Source of the DNA: Mucilaginibacter sp. PPCGB 2223 | GTDB taxonomy: Bacteria; Bacteroidota; Bacteroidia; Sphingobacteriales; Sphingobacteriaceae | Length of the DNA stretch: 64,000 nt | Assembly (NCBI RefSeq): GCF_001705515.1 | Contig: NZ_MDJS01000001.1 | Span: forward strand, 186,001 to 250,000 | Direction of reading: 5' to 3' | Part shown: piece by piece, positions 41,682 through 49,958 of the stretch | How positions within the stretch are numbered: position 1 is the stretch's first letter | How the letters are laid out: each line of letters starts with the position of its first letter | Made by a program: the position numbers and the translations under genes | The notes under the pieces: generated by a model | Told to the model about the DNA's origin: nothing | Seen by the model: the letters and a program-made list of their open reading frames with translations, nothing else | Databases searched by the model: none

Positions 41682-43286
41682 TTGGACAGAAAACTGGTTA
41701 TTGGTACGCGCGGCAGTGAGCTTGCTTTATGGCAGGCAAATTTTGTTAAAGATGAGCTGGCTAAAAATAATATTGAGGCCGAACTCAAGATCATAAAAAC
41801 GCAGGGCGACCGTATCTTAAATTTAAGCTTTGATAAACTGGAGGGCAAAGGTTTCTTTACCAAAGAACTGGAAGAAGAACTGCTGGCCGGAACTATCGAC
41901 CTTGCTGTTCACTCGCATAAAGACCTGCCTACCGAAAACCCGCCGGGCCTGATGATCGCGGCGGTATCCGAAAGGGAAGACCCATCCGAACTATTGCTGA
42001 TCCTGAAAGATTGTGTCGATGTGCATCAAAAGCTTTCGGTAAAGTATGGCGGCATTGTAGGTACTTCCTCCAATCGCCGTAAGGCACAATTGCTGGCCCT
42101 GAGGCCCGATCTGGAGATCGAGGACCTGCGCGGCAACGTACCTACGCGTATTAATAAGCTGCGCAATGAGCAGTATGATGCCATCATGATCGCTAAGGCC
42201 GGCGTATCGCGCCTGGGCCTGGATCTTGACGAATTTTACGTAGAGACCTTATACCCGACCGAACTGGTGCCCGCGCCTGCGCAAGGTGTGCTGGCGATAC
42301 AGATCCGCGAAAGCGATGCCGAACTATTTGAGTTTTTACAGGTACTGCACCATCCGGATGTGGCCGAAGAACTGGCTGTTGAGCGGCGCATGCTGCAATT
42401 GTTTGGTGGTGGTTGCCATTTGCCTTTGGGCTGTTATTGCCGCAAACACGATGGAAAGTACCAGGTATTTACCTCGAAGGCCGATGAAGGCGACGAGTTC
42501 CCTGACAGGTTATTTTTAGAAGAAGATACTACAGAGGGCCTGCCCGAAAAAATAGCTTCGTATTTTAGCAAAGACCGGCAGTTTTTCAAATCGGTTTTTA
42601 TATCCCGCGATCTGTCTGAACATAGCTATTTCCGCAAGGCGATCGAGAAGTTAGGAATGGAGGTCGACGCGCGTTCGCTGATACGAACGGTACCGGTGAT
42701 CACCACGCTCGATCCGTATATCCTGAGAGACATCGACTGGATATTTTTCACCAGTAAAAATGCCGTGGAGTATTTCTTCGATCTGAAACCGTTGTTCCCG
42801 AAAAAGGTAAAATTCGGGGTAATGGGCAGCGGATCAGAAGATACCTTGCGCCGCAACGGGCATTTTGCCGATTATACAGGCGAAGGCGTAGATACTGCCG
42901 ATGTGGCCAGCGATTTTGCGCAACTGGCAAACGGCACCACGGTGCTTTTCCCGGGAGCCGAAAACCCCATGCGCAGCATACACCAGGGCTTGTCGGCCGA
43001 TACAAAGATCATCGACCTGCCGGTGTACGAAACTGTGTTGAAAGATGATGTGGAGGCCTCGGGAGCAGATATACTGGTATTTACCAGCCCATCCAACGTT
43101 GATGCTTATTTTGTCGAAAACCTGTTGGAGCCAAATCAAAAGGTTGTGGCCATAGGCAAATCAACCGGTAAAAAGTTTGATGAAATGGGTGTGAAATACG
43201 TTTTACCATTCTCGCCCGATGAGGTGGGATTGGCAGAGGCAGTGTTTGGGATTGGTCCGGTACCACCAATAATAGAAACAAAATAA
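41682..43286 (+). CDS. hemCD: Hydroxymethylbilane synthase fused to uroporphyrinogen-III synthase
   Basis: 534 residues from a TTG start. HemC (about 1-300): KLVIGTRGSELALWQANFVK, LAVHSHKDLPTENP, GTSSNRRKAQL, and the dipyrromethane cofactor Cys245 in FGGGCHLPLG. HemD (about 305-525): VFISRDLSEHSYFRKAIEKLG, DWIFFTSKNAVEYFF, VLFPGAENPMRSI, and DILVFTSPSNVDAYF. HemC alone is near 310 residues, so this is a genuine two-enzyme fusion. It converts porphobilinogen to uroporphyrinogen III in sequence. It is followed by a repeat pair and then hemB. Confidence 0.93.
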   Translation: MDRKLVIGTRGSELALWQANFVKDELAKNNIEAELKIIKTQGDRILNLSFDKLEGKGFFTKELEEELLAGTIDLAVHSHKDLPTENPPGLMIAAVSEREDPSELLLILKDCVDVHQKLSVKYGGIVGTSSNRRKAQLLALRPDLEIEDLRGNVPTRINKLRNEQYDAIMIAKAGVSRLGLDLDEFYVETLYPTELVPAPAQGVLAIQIRESDAELFEFLQVLHHPDVAEELAVERRMLQLFGGGCHLPLGCYCRKHDGKYQVFTSKADEGDEFPDRLFLEEDTTEGLPEKIASYFSKDRQFFKSVFISRDLSEHSYFRKAIEKLGMEVDARSLIRTVPVITTLDPYILRDIDWIFFTSKNAVEYFFDLKPLFPKKVKFGVMGSGSEDTLRRNGHFADYTGEGVDTADVASDFAQLANGTTVLFPGAENPMRSIHQGLSADTKIIDLPVYETVLKDDVEASGADILVFTSPSNVDAYFVENLLEPNQKVVAIGKSTGKKFDEMGVKYVLPFSPDEVGLAEAVFGIGPVPPIIETK

Positions 43287-43288
43287 GG

Positions 43289-43370
43289 AGTCCATAGTCC
43301 ATGGTCGATAGATCATAGACTTTTTTATACGTAAAATAAACCATGGTCTATCGACTATCGACCATGGACT
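43289..43370. repeat. Inverted pair of the dispersed 33-bp repeat between hemCD and hemB
   Basis: The left copy (43289-43321) is nearly identical to 18421-18453. The right copy (43341-43370) is inverted. AGTCCATGGTCGATAG (43296-43311) pairs perfectly with CTATCGACCATGGACT (43355-43370), giving a large hairpin 8 bp before the hemB ATG. Confidence 0.8.
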
Positions 43371-43377
43371 AAAGCAT

Positions 43378-44349
43378 ATGTTACAACGACCACGAAGAAA
43401 CCGCAAAAGTGAAGTAATACGCCAGATGGTGCAGGAAACGCATATTAGCCCTGCTAATCTGATCTTCCCGCTGTTTATTGTTGAAGGCAAAAACGTAAAG
43501 ACCGAAGTGGCATCGATGCCCGGTATTTACCGTCATTCGATAGACAACCTGCTGCGCGAAGTGGAAGCTTGTGCCAGGCTGGGTTTAATGTCGTTCGACC
43601 TGTTCCCGAACATCGAGGAATCGTTAAAAGATAAATATGCGACCGAAAGCTACCGCAACGAAAGTTTATACCTGCGCGCCATCCGCGAAGTAAAAAAAAA
43701 CTTTCCGGAAGTTTGCGTAATTACTGACGTGGCGATGGACCCGTACAGCAGCGATGGCCACGACGGTTTGGTGGAGAACGGCGAGATACTGAACGATGAA
43801 ACGCTCGGGATTTTAGCTAAGATGGCCCTGGCGCACGCACAGGCCGGCGCCGATATCGTAGCCCCGTCGGATATGATGGATGGCAGGGTAGGCTACATAC
43901 GCAACGCGCTGGATGAGAACAAGTTCACCAATGTGTCTATCATGTCGTACACGGCGAAATATGCCAGCGCTTTTTATGGCCCGTTCCGCGATGCGCTGGA
44001 TTCGGCGCCGAAGTTCGGCGATAAAAAATCGTACCAGATGAACCCGGCCAATCAGCGTGAAGCGCTGATAGAAGCCAACCTTGACGAAAGCGAAGGCGCC
44101 GACTTTTTAATGGTAAAACCGGCTTTGGTTTACCTGGATGTAATTAAATTATTAAAAGATAATACCGAATTGCCGGTAGCGGCGTATAACGTAAGCGGCG
44201 AATATGCCATGTTGAAAGCCGCAGCACAACGCGGCTGGCTAAATGAGCAACGCAGCACCATGGAAGTGCTGATGAGCATCCGTCGTGCAGGTGCAACGGC
44301 GATACTAACGTATCACGCTAAAGAGGTGTTGGAGAAAGGGTGGCTGTAA
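43378..44349 (+). CDS. hemB: Porphobilinogen synthase (delta-aminolevulinate dehydratase)
   Basis: 323 residues, normal length. Condenses two 5-aminolevulinates to porphobilinogen. The active lysines are in SYTAKYASAFYGPF (about 200-213) and FLMVKPALVYLDV (about 240-252). The metal-site segment DVAMDPYSSDGHDG near 120-133 carries Asp rather than the Cys cluster of zinc enzymes, so this is a Mg-type HemB. It follows the hairpin repeat and precedes hemL. Confidence 0.95.
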   Translation: MLQRPRRNRKSEVIRQMVQETHISPANLIFPLFIVEGKNVKTEVASMPGIYRHSIDNLLREVEACARLGLMSFDLFPNIEESLKDKYATESYRNESLYLRAIREVKKNFPEVCVITDVAMDPYSSDGHDGLVENGEILNDETLGILAKMALAHAQAGADIVAPSDMMDGRVGYIRNALDENKFTNVSIMSYTAKYASAFYGPFRDALDSAPKFGDKKSYQMNPANQREALIEANLDESEGADFLMVKPALVYLDVIKLLKDNTELPVAAYNVSGEYAMLKAAAQRGWLNEQRSTMEVLMSIRRAGATAILTYHAKEVLEKGWL

Positions 44350-44350
44350 G

Positions 44351-44438
44351 CCCCACCCAACCCTCCCCGGTAGGGAGGGCTTTAAAAAAAACTAAATAAA
44401 TAAAAGTCTCCCCTACCGGGGGAGATTTAGAGGGGGCC
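44351..44438. repeat. Inverted repeat pair of GC-rich intergenic element between hemB and hemL
   Basis: CCCTCCCCGGTAGGGAGGG (44371-44389, itself near palindromic) and an inverted relative with CTCCCCTACCGGGGGAG (44408-44424) flank an A-rich centre. Read as reverse complements, both share the order GCCCC, CCTCCC-type, CGGTAGGG, CTTT. Confidence 0.75.
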
Positions 44439-44440
44439 GA

Positions 44441-45811
44441 ATGTTCGATTCAATAAAGAAAATATTTTCGGGTAATGAGGGCGACCTGCCGGTGAGCACC
44501 GTGGGCAAGCCGGATATCAGCAGGGAAAAATCTGCCGAATTGTATGAGAAAGCTAAAACCTATTTCCCGGGTGGGGTAAACTCGCCGGTGCGGGCTTTCA
44601 AATCGGTTTATGGTACGCCGCTGTTCATCAAAAAAGGTGATGGCTGCCACATCTGGGATGAAGACGACAACCAGTTTATCGATTTTTGCTGTTCGTGGGG
44701 GCCGCTCATCCTGGGGCATAACCACACCAAAGTCCGCGAAAGCGTGATAGAAACCATGCAGAGCGGCGTGTCGTTCGGTGCGCCTACTGCTTTGGAGAAC
44801 GAACTGGCCGAACTCATCCTGAAAAACAACAAATACGTTGAAAAACTGCGCTTTGTAAGCTCGGGTACCGAAGCCGTCATGTCGGCTATCCGCGTAGCCC
44901 GCGGTTATACCAAACGCGATAAGATCATTAAGTTCGAAGGCTGCTATCACGGCCACACCGATGCGCTGCTGGTAAAGGCAGGCTCTGGTTTGGTGACTTT
45001 CGGCGAAACTTCGTCGGCCGGTGTGCCTAAGGGTTTTGTTAATGAGACGATCGTCATCTCACTCAATGATCGCGAAGCATTAAAAACAGCTTTTGCCGAA
45101 TTTAAAGATCAGATCGCCGCGGTGATCATCGAGCCAATACCTGCCAATAACGGTTTGCTTTTGCAGGACAAAGAATATCTGCAATTTTTACGCGATATCT
45201 GTACCCAAAATGGCACTTTATTGATATTCGACGAGGTGATCTCCGGCTTCCGCATAGGTTTTGAGGGTGCGGCAGGTTATTACCAGATCAAGCCGGATAT
45301 GGTTACTTATGGTAAAATCATCGGCGGCGGTTTGCCGGTAGGCTGTTACGGCGCATCGAAAGAGATCATGGCGCATGTATCGCCTGATGGCGGCGTTTAC
45401 CAGGGCGGTACCTTATCAGGTAACCCTGTGGCTATGTCGGCCGGTATTGCGCAGTTGACCGAGCTGGCGCGTATGGGCTTTTACCGCGATCTCAATGGCA
45501 AAACAGAGGAGTTTGTCCAATCCATCCAGCGCTTCGCTACAGCACGAAACTATAAGTTTAAAGTATTCTATATCGGATCGATCTTCTGGTTCGCGTTTAC
45601 CGACCAGGAAGCCGTGCGTAAAGCCGAAGAGATCGACCCGGCAAGCATGGAGAAATTTAAAGTAATGCACCGTGAGTTATTGAACCGTGGGGTATATCTC
45701 GGTCCGTCGGGTTATGAGGTTGGTTTTATCTCATCCGCCCATAACAAAGTGGAGTTGGAGAAAGCTAAAAGAGCTATATTTGAGAGTTTAGACGTTGTAT
45801 TCGGTAAATAA
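44441..45811 (+). CDS. hemL: Glutamate-1-semialdehyde 2,1-aminomutase
   Basis: 456 residues; the family is about 427, and the surplus is an N-terminal extension of about 28 residues (MFDSIKKIFSGNEGDLPVST). The body has YFPGGVNSPVRAF, FIDFCCSWGPLILGHNH, VSSGTEAVMSAIRVARGYT, FEGCYHGHTD, and LIFDEVISGFRIG. The PLP Lys is in MVTYGKIIGGGLPVG (near residue 293). It isomerises glutamate-1-semialdehyde to 5-aminolevulinate, the step after HemA. It lies 3 bp before the sensor kinase gene. Confidence 0.95.
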   Translation: MFDSIKKIFSGNEGDLPVSTVGKPDISREKSAELYEKAKTYFPGGVNSPVRAFKSVYGTPLFIKKGDGCHIWDEDDNQFIDFCCSWGPLILGHNHTKVRESVIETMQSGVSFGAPTALENELAELILKNNKYVEKLRFVSSGTEAVMSAIRVARGYTKRDKIIKFEGCYHGHTDALLVKAGSGLVTFGETSSAGVPKGFVNETIVISLNDREALKTAFAEFKDQIAAVIIEPIPANNGLLLQDKEYLQFLRDICTQNGTLLIFDEVISGFRIGFEGAAGYYQIKPDMVTYGKIIGGGLPVGCYGASKEIMAHVSPDGGVYQGGTLSGNPVAMSAGIAQLTELARMGFYRDLNGKTEEFVQSIQRFATARNYKFKVFYIGSIFWFAFTDQEAVRKAEEIDPASMEKFKVMHRELLNRGVYLGPSGYEVGFISSAHNKVELEKAKRAIFESLDVVFGK

Positions 45812-45814
45812 ACC

Positions 45815-46684
45815 ATGAAAAGGCCTTTTGTAATTTTTTATGTACTGATCACCTACGCCCTCGCCCAGTTGTTTTGGTGGGGGATTATGCTTGTTCCGGC
45901 AAAGCCGCACAAGCTGGGTATGATCTGCGGTGAACTATCGGTTTTTGTGTTCATCCTTATCCTCGGAGCTATCAGCCTGCACCGGTCCATCAATAAAGAA
46001 ATACAACTGCGCCAACGACAAAAAAACTTTTTACTGTCGGTAACGCACGAACTTAAATCGCCGCTGGCATCCATCAAATTGTTTTTACAGACGATGCAAA
46101 AGCGTGATCTGACCCCGGCTCAGCGTATAAACTTCCTCGATAAATGTCTGCAGGATATCGAGCGCCTCGACGACCTCGTTGAAAACATGCTGATGGCAAC
46201 CAAAATCGACGGGCAGACTTATACTTTCCCGAAAGAGAAAGTAAACCTGTCGTTACTGGTGGATGGCGTGGTAAATCGCCTGCAGATCAACAAGTGCGAT
46301 AATACACAGCAGATCATCAATGCCGAGATCGAGCCGCAGGTGGAGATCATGGGCGATAAGTTCACTTTGACATCGGTGGTAAACAATTTGATAGAGAACG
46401 CCGTTAAATACTCTGCGCCATGCGAAACCGTAGACGTAAAGCTGTTTCACAAGGGCGATGAAGTACATTTAACCGTAGCCGACCAGGGTATTGGCATTGC
46501 CGACAGCGAAAAGGCGCACATATTTGATAAATTTTACCGGGTAGGCAACGAAGATACCCGTAATACCAAAGGCACCGGGCTGGGCCTGTTTATAGTAAAA
46601 CAGGTTTTAGATAAGCACGAGGCCACTATTCACGTCCGCGACAACCGGCCTAAGGGCAGTGTTTTTGAGGTTGTTTTCGGATGA
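45815..46684 (+). CDS. Sensor histidine kinase embedded in the heme cluster
   Basis: 289 residues. Two N-terminal membrane segments (FVIFYVLITYALAQLFWWGIM, ICGELSVFVFILILGAISL) leave almost no periplasmic domain. HisKA has LSVTHELKSPLASIKLFLQTM with phospho-His near 76. The HATPase has NNLIENAVKYS, DQGIGIAD, and TKGTGLGLFIVKQV. A short intramembrane-sensing kinase. It begins 3 bp after hemL, so it is in the heme transcript. The regulator follows 26 bp later. Whether it senses heme, porphyrin or redox state is not shown by sequence. Confidence 0.92.
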   Translation: MKRPFVIFYVLITYALAQLFWWGIMLVPAKPHKLGMICGELSVFVFILILGAISLHRSINKEIQLRQRQKNFLLSVTHELKSPLASIKLFLQTMQKRDLTPAQRINFLDKCLQDIERLDDLVENMLMATKIDGQTYTFPKEKVNLSLLVDGVVNRLQINKCDNTQQIINAEIEPQVEIMGDKFTLTSVVNNLIENAVKYSAPCETVDVKLFHKGDEVHLTVADQGIGIADSEKAHIFDKFYRVGNEDTRNTKGTGLGLFIVKQVLDKHEATIHVRDNRPKGSVFEVVFG

Positions 46685-46710
46685 AATTTTAACATTTAAA
46701 CCTTAGCGAC

Positions 46711-47418
46711 ATGCAAAACAAAAAACGCATTTTACTGGCCGAAGACGAAGAACATTTGCTGGAAGCCATCAAATTGAACCTCGAACTGGAGGGGTATAAA
46801 GTATCAACAGCAACCAACGGCAAAAAAGCGCTGCAAATATTTAAGGAAGAGCGCTTTAACCTGGTAATACTGGACGTGATGATGCCCGAGATCGACGGAT
46901 TTGTGGTTGCCGAAACCATCCGCCTGGAAAACTCGGAGGTGCCGATTATGTTTTTGACCGCGAAGAATACCAATGAGGATAAAATTGCCGGTTTGAAAAA
47001 AGGCGCAGACGATTATCTCACCAAACCCTTTAACCTGGAAGAATTGATCCTGCGCGTTAATAACCTGGTAAAACGCAGCTTAAAAGGCGACGATCTGAAA
47101 GAGTTTAACAGCTACAAAATAGGTGATAAAACCATTCACTTCAATTCGTTCGAACTGGTGAACGCCGATGGCAGCATCACGCCACTAACCAAAAAAGAGA
47201 CCATGCTGCTGAAACTGCTGATCGAACGCCGTAACGATGCCGTATCGCGCGAGCAGATATTGGAAACCGTGTGGAACTATGACGTTTACCCATCAACCCG
47301 TACCATCGATAATTTTATACTTACCTTCCGTAAGTATTTCGAACCTGATCCTAAAAACCCGGTTTATTTCCATTCGATACGGGGCGTAGGTTATAAGTTT
47401 ACCGATAATCAGCATTAA
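46711..47418 (+). CDS. OmpR-family response regulator embedded in the heme cluster
   Basis: 235 residues. Receiver domain about 1-120 (RILLAEDEEHLLEAIKLNLE, phospho-acceptor Asp near 54 in LVILDVMMPEIDGF, Lys in DDYLTKPFNLEEL). The winged-helix output domain covers about 130-232 (LTKKETMLLKLLIERRND, SREQILETVWNY, RTIDNFILTFRKYFE, SIRGVGYKF). It forms a pair with the preceding kinase. The next gene starts 3 bp later. It is likely to autoregulate or adjust heme genes, an inference from position. Confidence 0.93.
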   Translation: MQNKKRILLAEDEEHLLEAIKLNLELEGYKVSTATNGKKALQIFKEERFNLVILDVMMPEIDGFVVAETIRLENSEVPIMFLTAKNTNEDKIAGLKKGADDYLTKPFNLEELILRVNNLVKRSLKGDDLKEFNSYKIGDKTIHFNSFELVNADGSITPLTKKETMLLKLLIERRNDAVSREQILETVWNYDVYPSTRTIDNFILTFRKYFEPDPKNPVYFHSIRGVGYKFTDNQH

Positions 47419-47421
47419 TTA

Positions 47422-47955
47422 ATGTTCACCAACCAGGCACGTTTGGCAGTATTGGGTTTGTTTGGCCTGCTGGTTGCTTTTTTTGCATATCAGCACAACT
47501 ATCAGCTGGTATGTGTTGTATTGTTGCTGATGCTGCTTATTGTGTGGGACTATTTTAAGAGCGGTACCGTTATCCTGGCTGCTAAACTGTATCACGTGAA
47601 AGATTACGAGAAAGCAGAATCGCTGCTCCATCAGGTGTATAACCCGCTCTGGCTGAGCCGTAACCGGCGCGGTTTTTACGAGTTTATGCTTGGCGGCATT
47701 TGCCTGAAGCGTAATGATTACGATGAAGCCGAAAAGCATTACGAGATAGCAGCGCAATTCCCGCTGCGGAATAATAACGACCATGTGGCTGCACTGGCGC
47801 ATGTGGCCAATATCAACATCCGCAAGGCCAATTATGAAAAGGCCGAAGCTTACCTGAAGCTGGCCACGCGCGATGAAGAGAAGATAGGCAGCAAGATGAA
47901 GGAAGTGATACAGAAGCTGCAAAAAGAATTACAAACCCGCAAAGCAAATGCATAG
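47422..47955 (+). CDS. Two-TM protein with TPR domain in the heme cluster
   Basis: 177 residues. Two membrane segments at about 7-22 and 27-45 (LAVLGLFGLLVAFFAY, LVCVVLLLMLLIVWDYF), then TPR-like helices to the C-terminus (KDYEKAESLLHQVYN, LGGICLKRNDYDEAEKHYEIAA, ANINIRKANYEKAEAYL). The architecture parallels HemY of Proteobacteria, a two-TM/TPR protein encoded in a hem operon, but the length is under half and homology is not shown. It lies 3 bp after the response regulator and 18 bp before hemE, so it is tightly embedded. Confidence 0.75.
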   Translation: MFTNQARLAVLGLFGLLVAFFAYQHNYQLVCVVLLLMLLIVWDYFKSGTVILAAKLYHVKDYEKAESLLHQVYNPLWLSRNRRGFYEFMLGGICLKRNDYDEAEKHYEIAAQFPLRNNNDHVAALAHVANINIRKANYEKAEAYLKLATRDEEKIGSKMKEVIQKLQKELQTRKANA

Positions 47956-47973
47956 CTTTGCGCCAAATTTTAT

Positions 47974-48999
47974 ATGAAGGATTCGTTATTTATAAAAGCC
48001 GCATTTTCTGAAAAAACCGAACGCCCGCCTGTATGGATGATGCGCCAGGCAGGCCGGTTTATGAAAGAATACTGGGATATCAAAAACAAGTATTCGTTCC
48101 TGGAAATGTGCAAAACGCCCGAACTGGCTGCTGACGTGACCATGTTACCTGTGGATTTGCTGGGTATTGATGCCGCGATATTATTTTCGGACATACTGGT
48201 TACCGGCGAGGCTATGGGCGGCGATTTAAGTTTCACGGCCAACGTTGGCCCTAAATTTGCCAATCCGGTGCGTACACAAAAGGATGTGGACGGCCTGCAA
48301 ACAGAAGTAGGGGATAAGCTGCAATATGTTGCCGATGCCATTAAGGTAATACAGCAGCGTTTAAATGGCTCTATACCTTTAATCGGCTTTGCAGGTGCGC
48401 CTTTTACAGTAATGAGTTACCTGGTTGAGGGCGGCTCATCGAAAGATTTCAAACTGACCAAACTGATGCTGCACAACGAGCCCGAACTGGCTCATCAGTT
48501 GTTGAGCAAGATAGCTGCCGTTACTGCCGACTATCTTAACCTACAGATTGCAGCCGGCGTTAATGCGGTCCAGATATTCGATAGTTGGGCACAGGCTTTG
48601 GCCTGGGACGATTATAAGGAGTTTTCGCACAAGTATATTGCCCAGATCATCAGTAAACTAAATCGCAAGGATATCCCGGTGATATCGTTCTGCAAAGGCA
48701 GTTCGGTTTTCGCGCCGCTGATGGCCGAAGCCAAACCGGATGTGATCTCGATCGACTGGAACGCTGACCTGCTGGATATCAAAAAACGTTTGCCGCAGGG
48801 CATAGCCGTACAGGGCAACCTCGACCCGCATATTTTATATGCCGATAAAAAGGTGATTAAAGATCGCATCCATAAACTATTCGAGCGTATGCGCGGCGAG
48901 AACGGCTTTATTTTTAACCTGGGGCATGGCATAATGCCGGATATCCCGTTCGATAATGTGAAATATGCGGTGGAGGTGATAAAAGAGTACAAATATTAA
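47974..48999 (+). CDS. hemE: Uroporphyrinogen decarboxylase
   Basis: 341 residues, normal length. Decarboxylates the four acetates of uroporphyrinogen III to give coproporphyrinogen III. The N-terminal RPPVWMMRQAGRFMKEY carries the conserved substrate-binding Arg residues. DLLGIDAAILFSDILV, FAGAPFTVMSYLVEGG, and QIFDSWAQAL follow. The C-terminal GFIFNLGHGIMPDIPFDNV is the family's end motif. It starts 18 bp after the TPR gene. Confidence 0.95.
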   Translation: MKDSLFIKAAFSEKTERPPVWMMRQAGRFMKEYWDIKNKYSFLEMCKTPELAADVTMLPVDLLGIDAAILFSDILVTGEAMGGDLSFTANVGPKFANPVRTQKDVDGLQTEVGDKLQYVADAIKVIQQRLNGSIPLIGFAGAPFTVMSYLVEGGSSKDFKLTKLMLHNEPELAHQLLSKIAAVTADYLNLQIAAGVNAVQIFDSWAQALAWDDYKEFSHKYIAQIISKLNRKDIPVISFCKGSSVFAPLMAEAKPDVISIDWNADLLDIKKRLPQGIAVQGNLDPHILYADKKVIKDRIHKLFERMRGENGFIFNLGHGIMPDIPFDNVKYAVEVIKEYKY

Positions 49000-49048
49000 G
49001 TGGCGTGCCGTAACCGGTGAAATCAATCTAAAATCAGTGTAATCCCAA

Positions 49049-49588
49049 GTGCAATATTACGACTATATCAAAGCAATTCATATCATCTTCGTGGTAAGCT
49101 GGATGGCCGGGCTTTTTTATATCGTGCGCCTGTTCATCTACCATACCGAAGCGCAGGATAAACCCGAAGATGAACGCCGCATACTCTCGGCCCAGTTCGA
49201 GATCATGGAGCGCAAGCTGATGAACATCATCACCACGCCGGCCATGTTGCTGACGGTGATCGCCGGTATTACGATGGTGATCATCAACCCGTACCTGCTG
49301 CAAATGCACTGGCTGCAGGTAAAATTAGGTTTTGTGATCGGCCTGATCGGGTACCACCATATCTGCCAGAGCAAAATGAAACAGATGCGCAACGGCATCT
49401 ATAAATGGACGTCGACCCAACTCCGCATCTGGAACGAGGTGGCCACCATCTTCCTGTTCGCTATCGTATTCCTCGCCGTTTTAAAAGATGCCGTAAACTG
49501 GATATACGGTATGCTGGCCCTGATTCTGTTTACGATGATCATCATGTCGGCCGTAAAGATTTATAAATATTACAGGCTTAAAAAGTAA
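49049..49588 (+). CDS. hemJ: Protoporphyrinogen oxidase, HemJ type
   Basis: 179 residues from a GTG start. A membrane protein with four to five segments: AIHIIFVVSWMAGLFYIVRLF near 9-29 carries the conserved His. ILSAQFEIMERKLMNIITTPAMLL, then GYHHICQSKMKQMRNG and LRIWNEVATIFLFAIVFLA follow. This matches HemJ, which oxidises protoporphyrinogen IX in bacteria without HemG or HemY. It ends the heme block. The steps for coproporphyrinogen oxidation and iron insertion are not encoded in the window. Confidence 0.9.
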   Translation: MQYYDYIKAIHIIFVVSWMAGLFYIVRLFIYHTEAQDKPEDERRILSAQFEIMERKLMNIITTPAMLLTVIAGITMVIINPYLLQMHWLQVKLGFVIGLIGYHHICQSKMKQMRNGIYKWTSTQLRIWNEVATIFLFAIVFLAVLKDAVNWIYGMLALILFTMIIMSAVKIYKYYRLKK

Positions 49589-49697
49589 GCCAGAACTTGA
49601 ACTTTCTGACAGAATTGCGTATATTGTTAGGATAGCGCGAGGCTAAATCAATGATTGAATGATTGATTTTTGAATGATTGAATAGATTATAGTTCAA

Positions 49698-49724
49698 AAA
49701 ATTTCTTACAATTTCCCCCCTGCT
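49698..49724 (-). repeat. Dispersed G-run repeat, copy 2
   Basis: On the minus strand it reads AGCAG, six Gs, AAATTGTAAGAAATTTT. It is identical to copy 3 but for one base, and preceded by the same AATGATTGAATA-like tract. Confidence 0.75.
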
Positions 49725-49789
49725 GTTTAATGATTGAAGATTGAATGATTGATTTGGGAAACGGGAGTTCTGCGTTAAGAATGGGAGCG

Positions 49790-49809
49790 CCTGCCTGCCG
49801 GCAGGCAGG
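49790..49809. repeat. Perfect 20-bp palindrome
   Basis: CCTGCCTGCC and its exact reverse complement GGCAGGCAGG adjoin without spacer. This element is widespread as a noncoding repeat in Bacteroidota genomes. Confidence 0.8.
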
Positions 49810-49931
49810 GATACCGGCCGCGCGATGGGTTGTGGGCCGGCTGTGGTTAATGCCTGAAGGCGTATGAGCGTACAGCCTGACCCGCAGGGGAACGCCCACA
49901 GTAATGATTGAATAAATAAGATAATGGCCCG

Positions 49932-49958
49932 AAAATTTCTTACAATATCCCCCCTGCT
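49932..49958 (-). repeat. Dispersed G-run repeat, copy 3
   Basis: Minus-strand AGCAG, six Gs, then ATATTGTAAGA. One mismatch to copy 2. Also preceded by AATGATTGAATA. Confidence 0.75.

Noticed and set aside
49620..49760. ATTGATT/AATGATTG tracts as a possible CRISPR or microsatellite locus
   Set aside because: Spacing is irregular and the units are low complexity; nothing supports an array.
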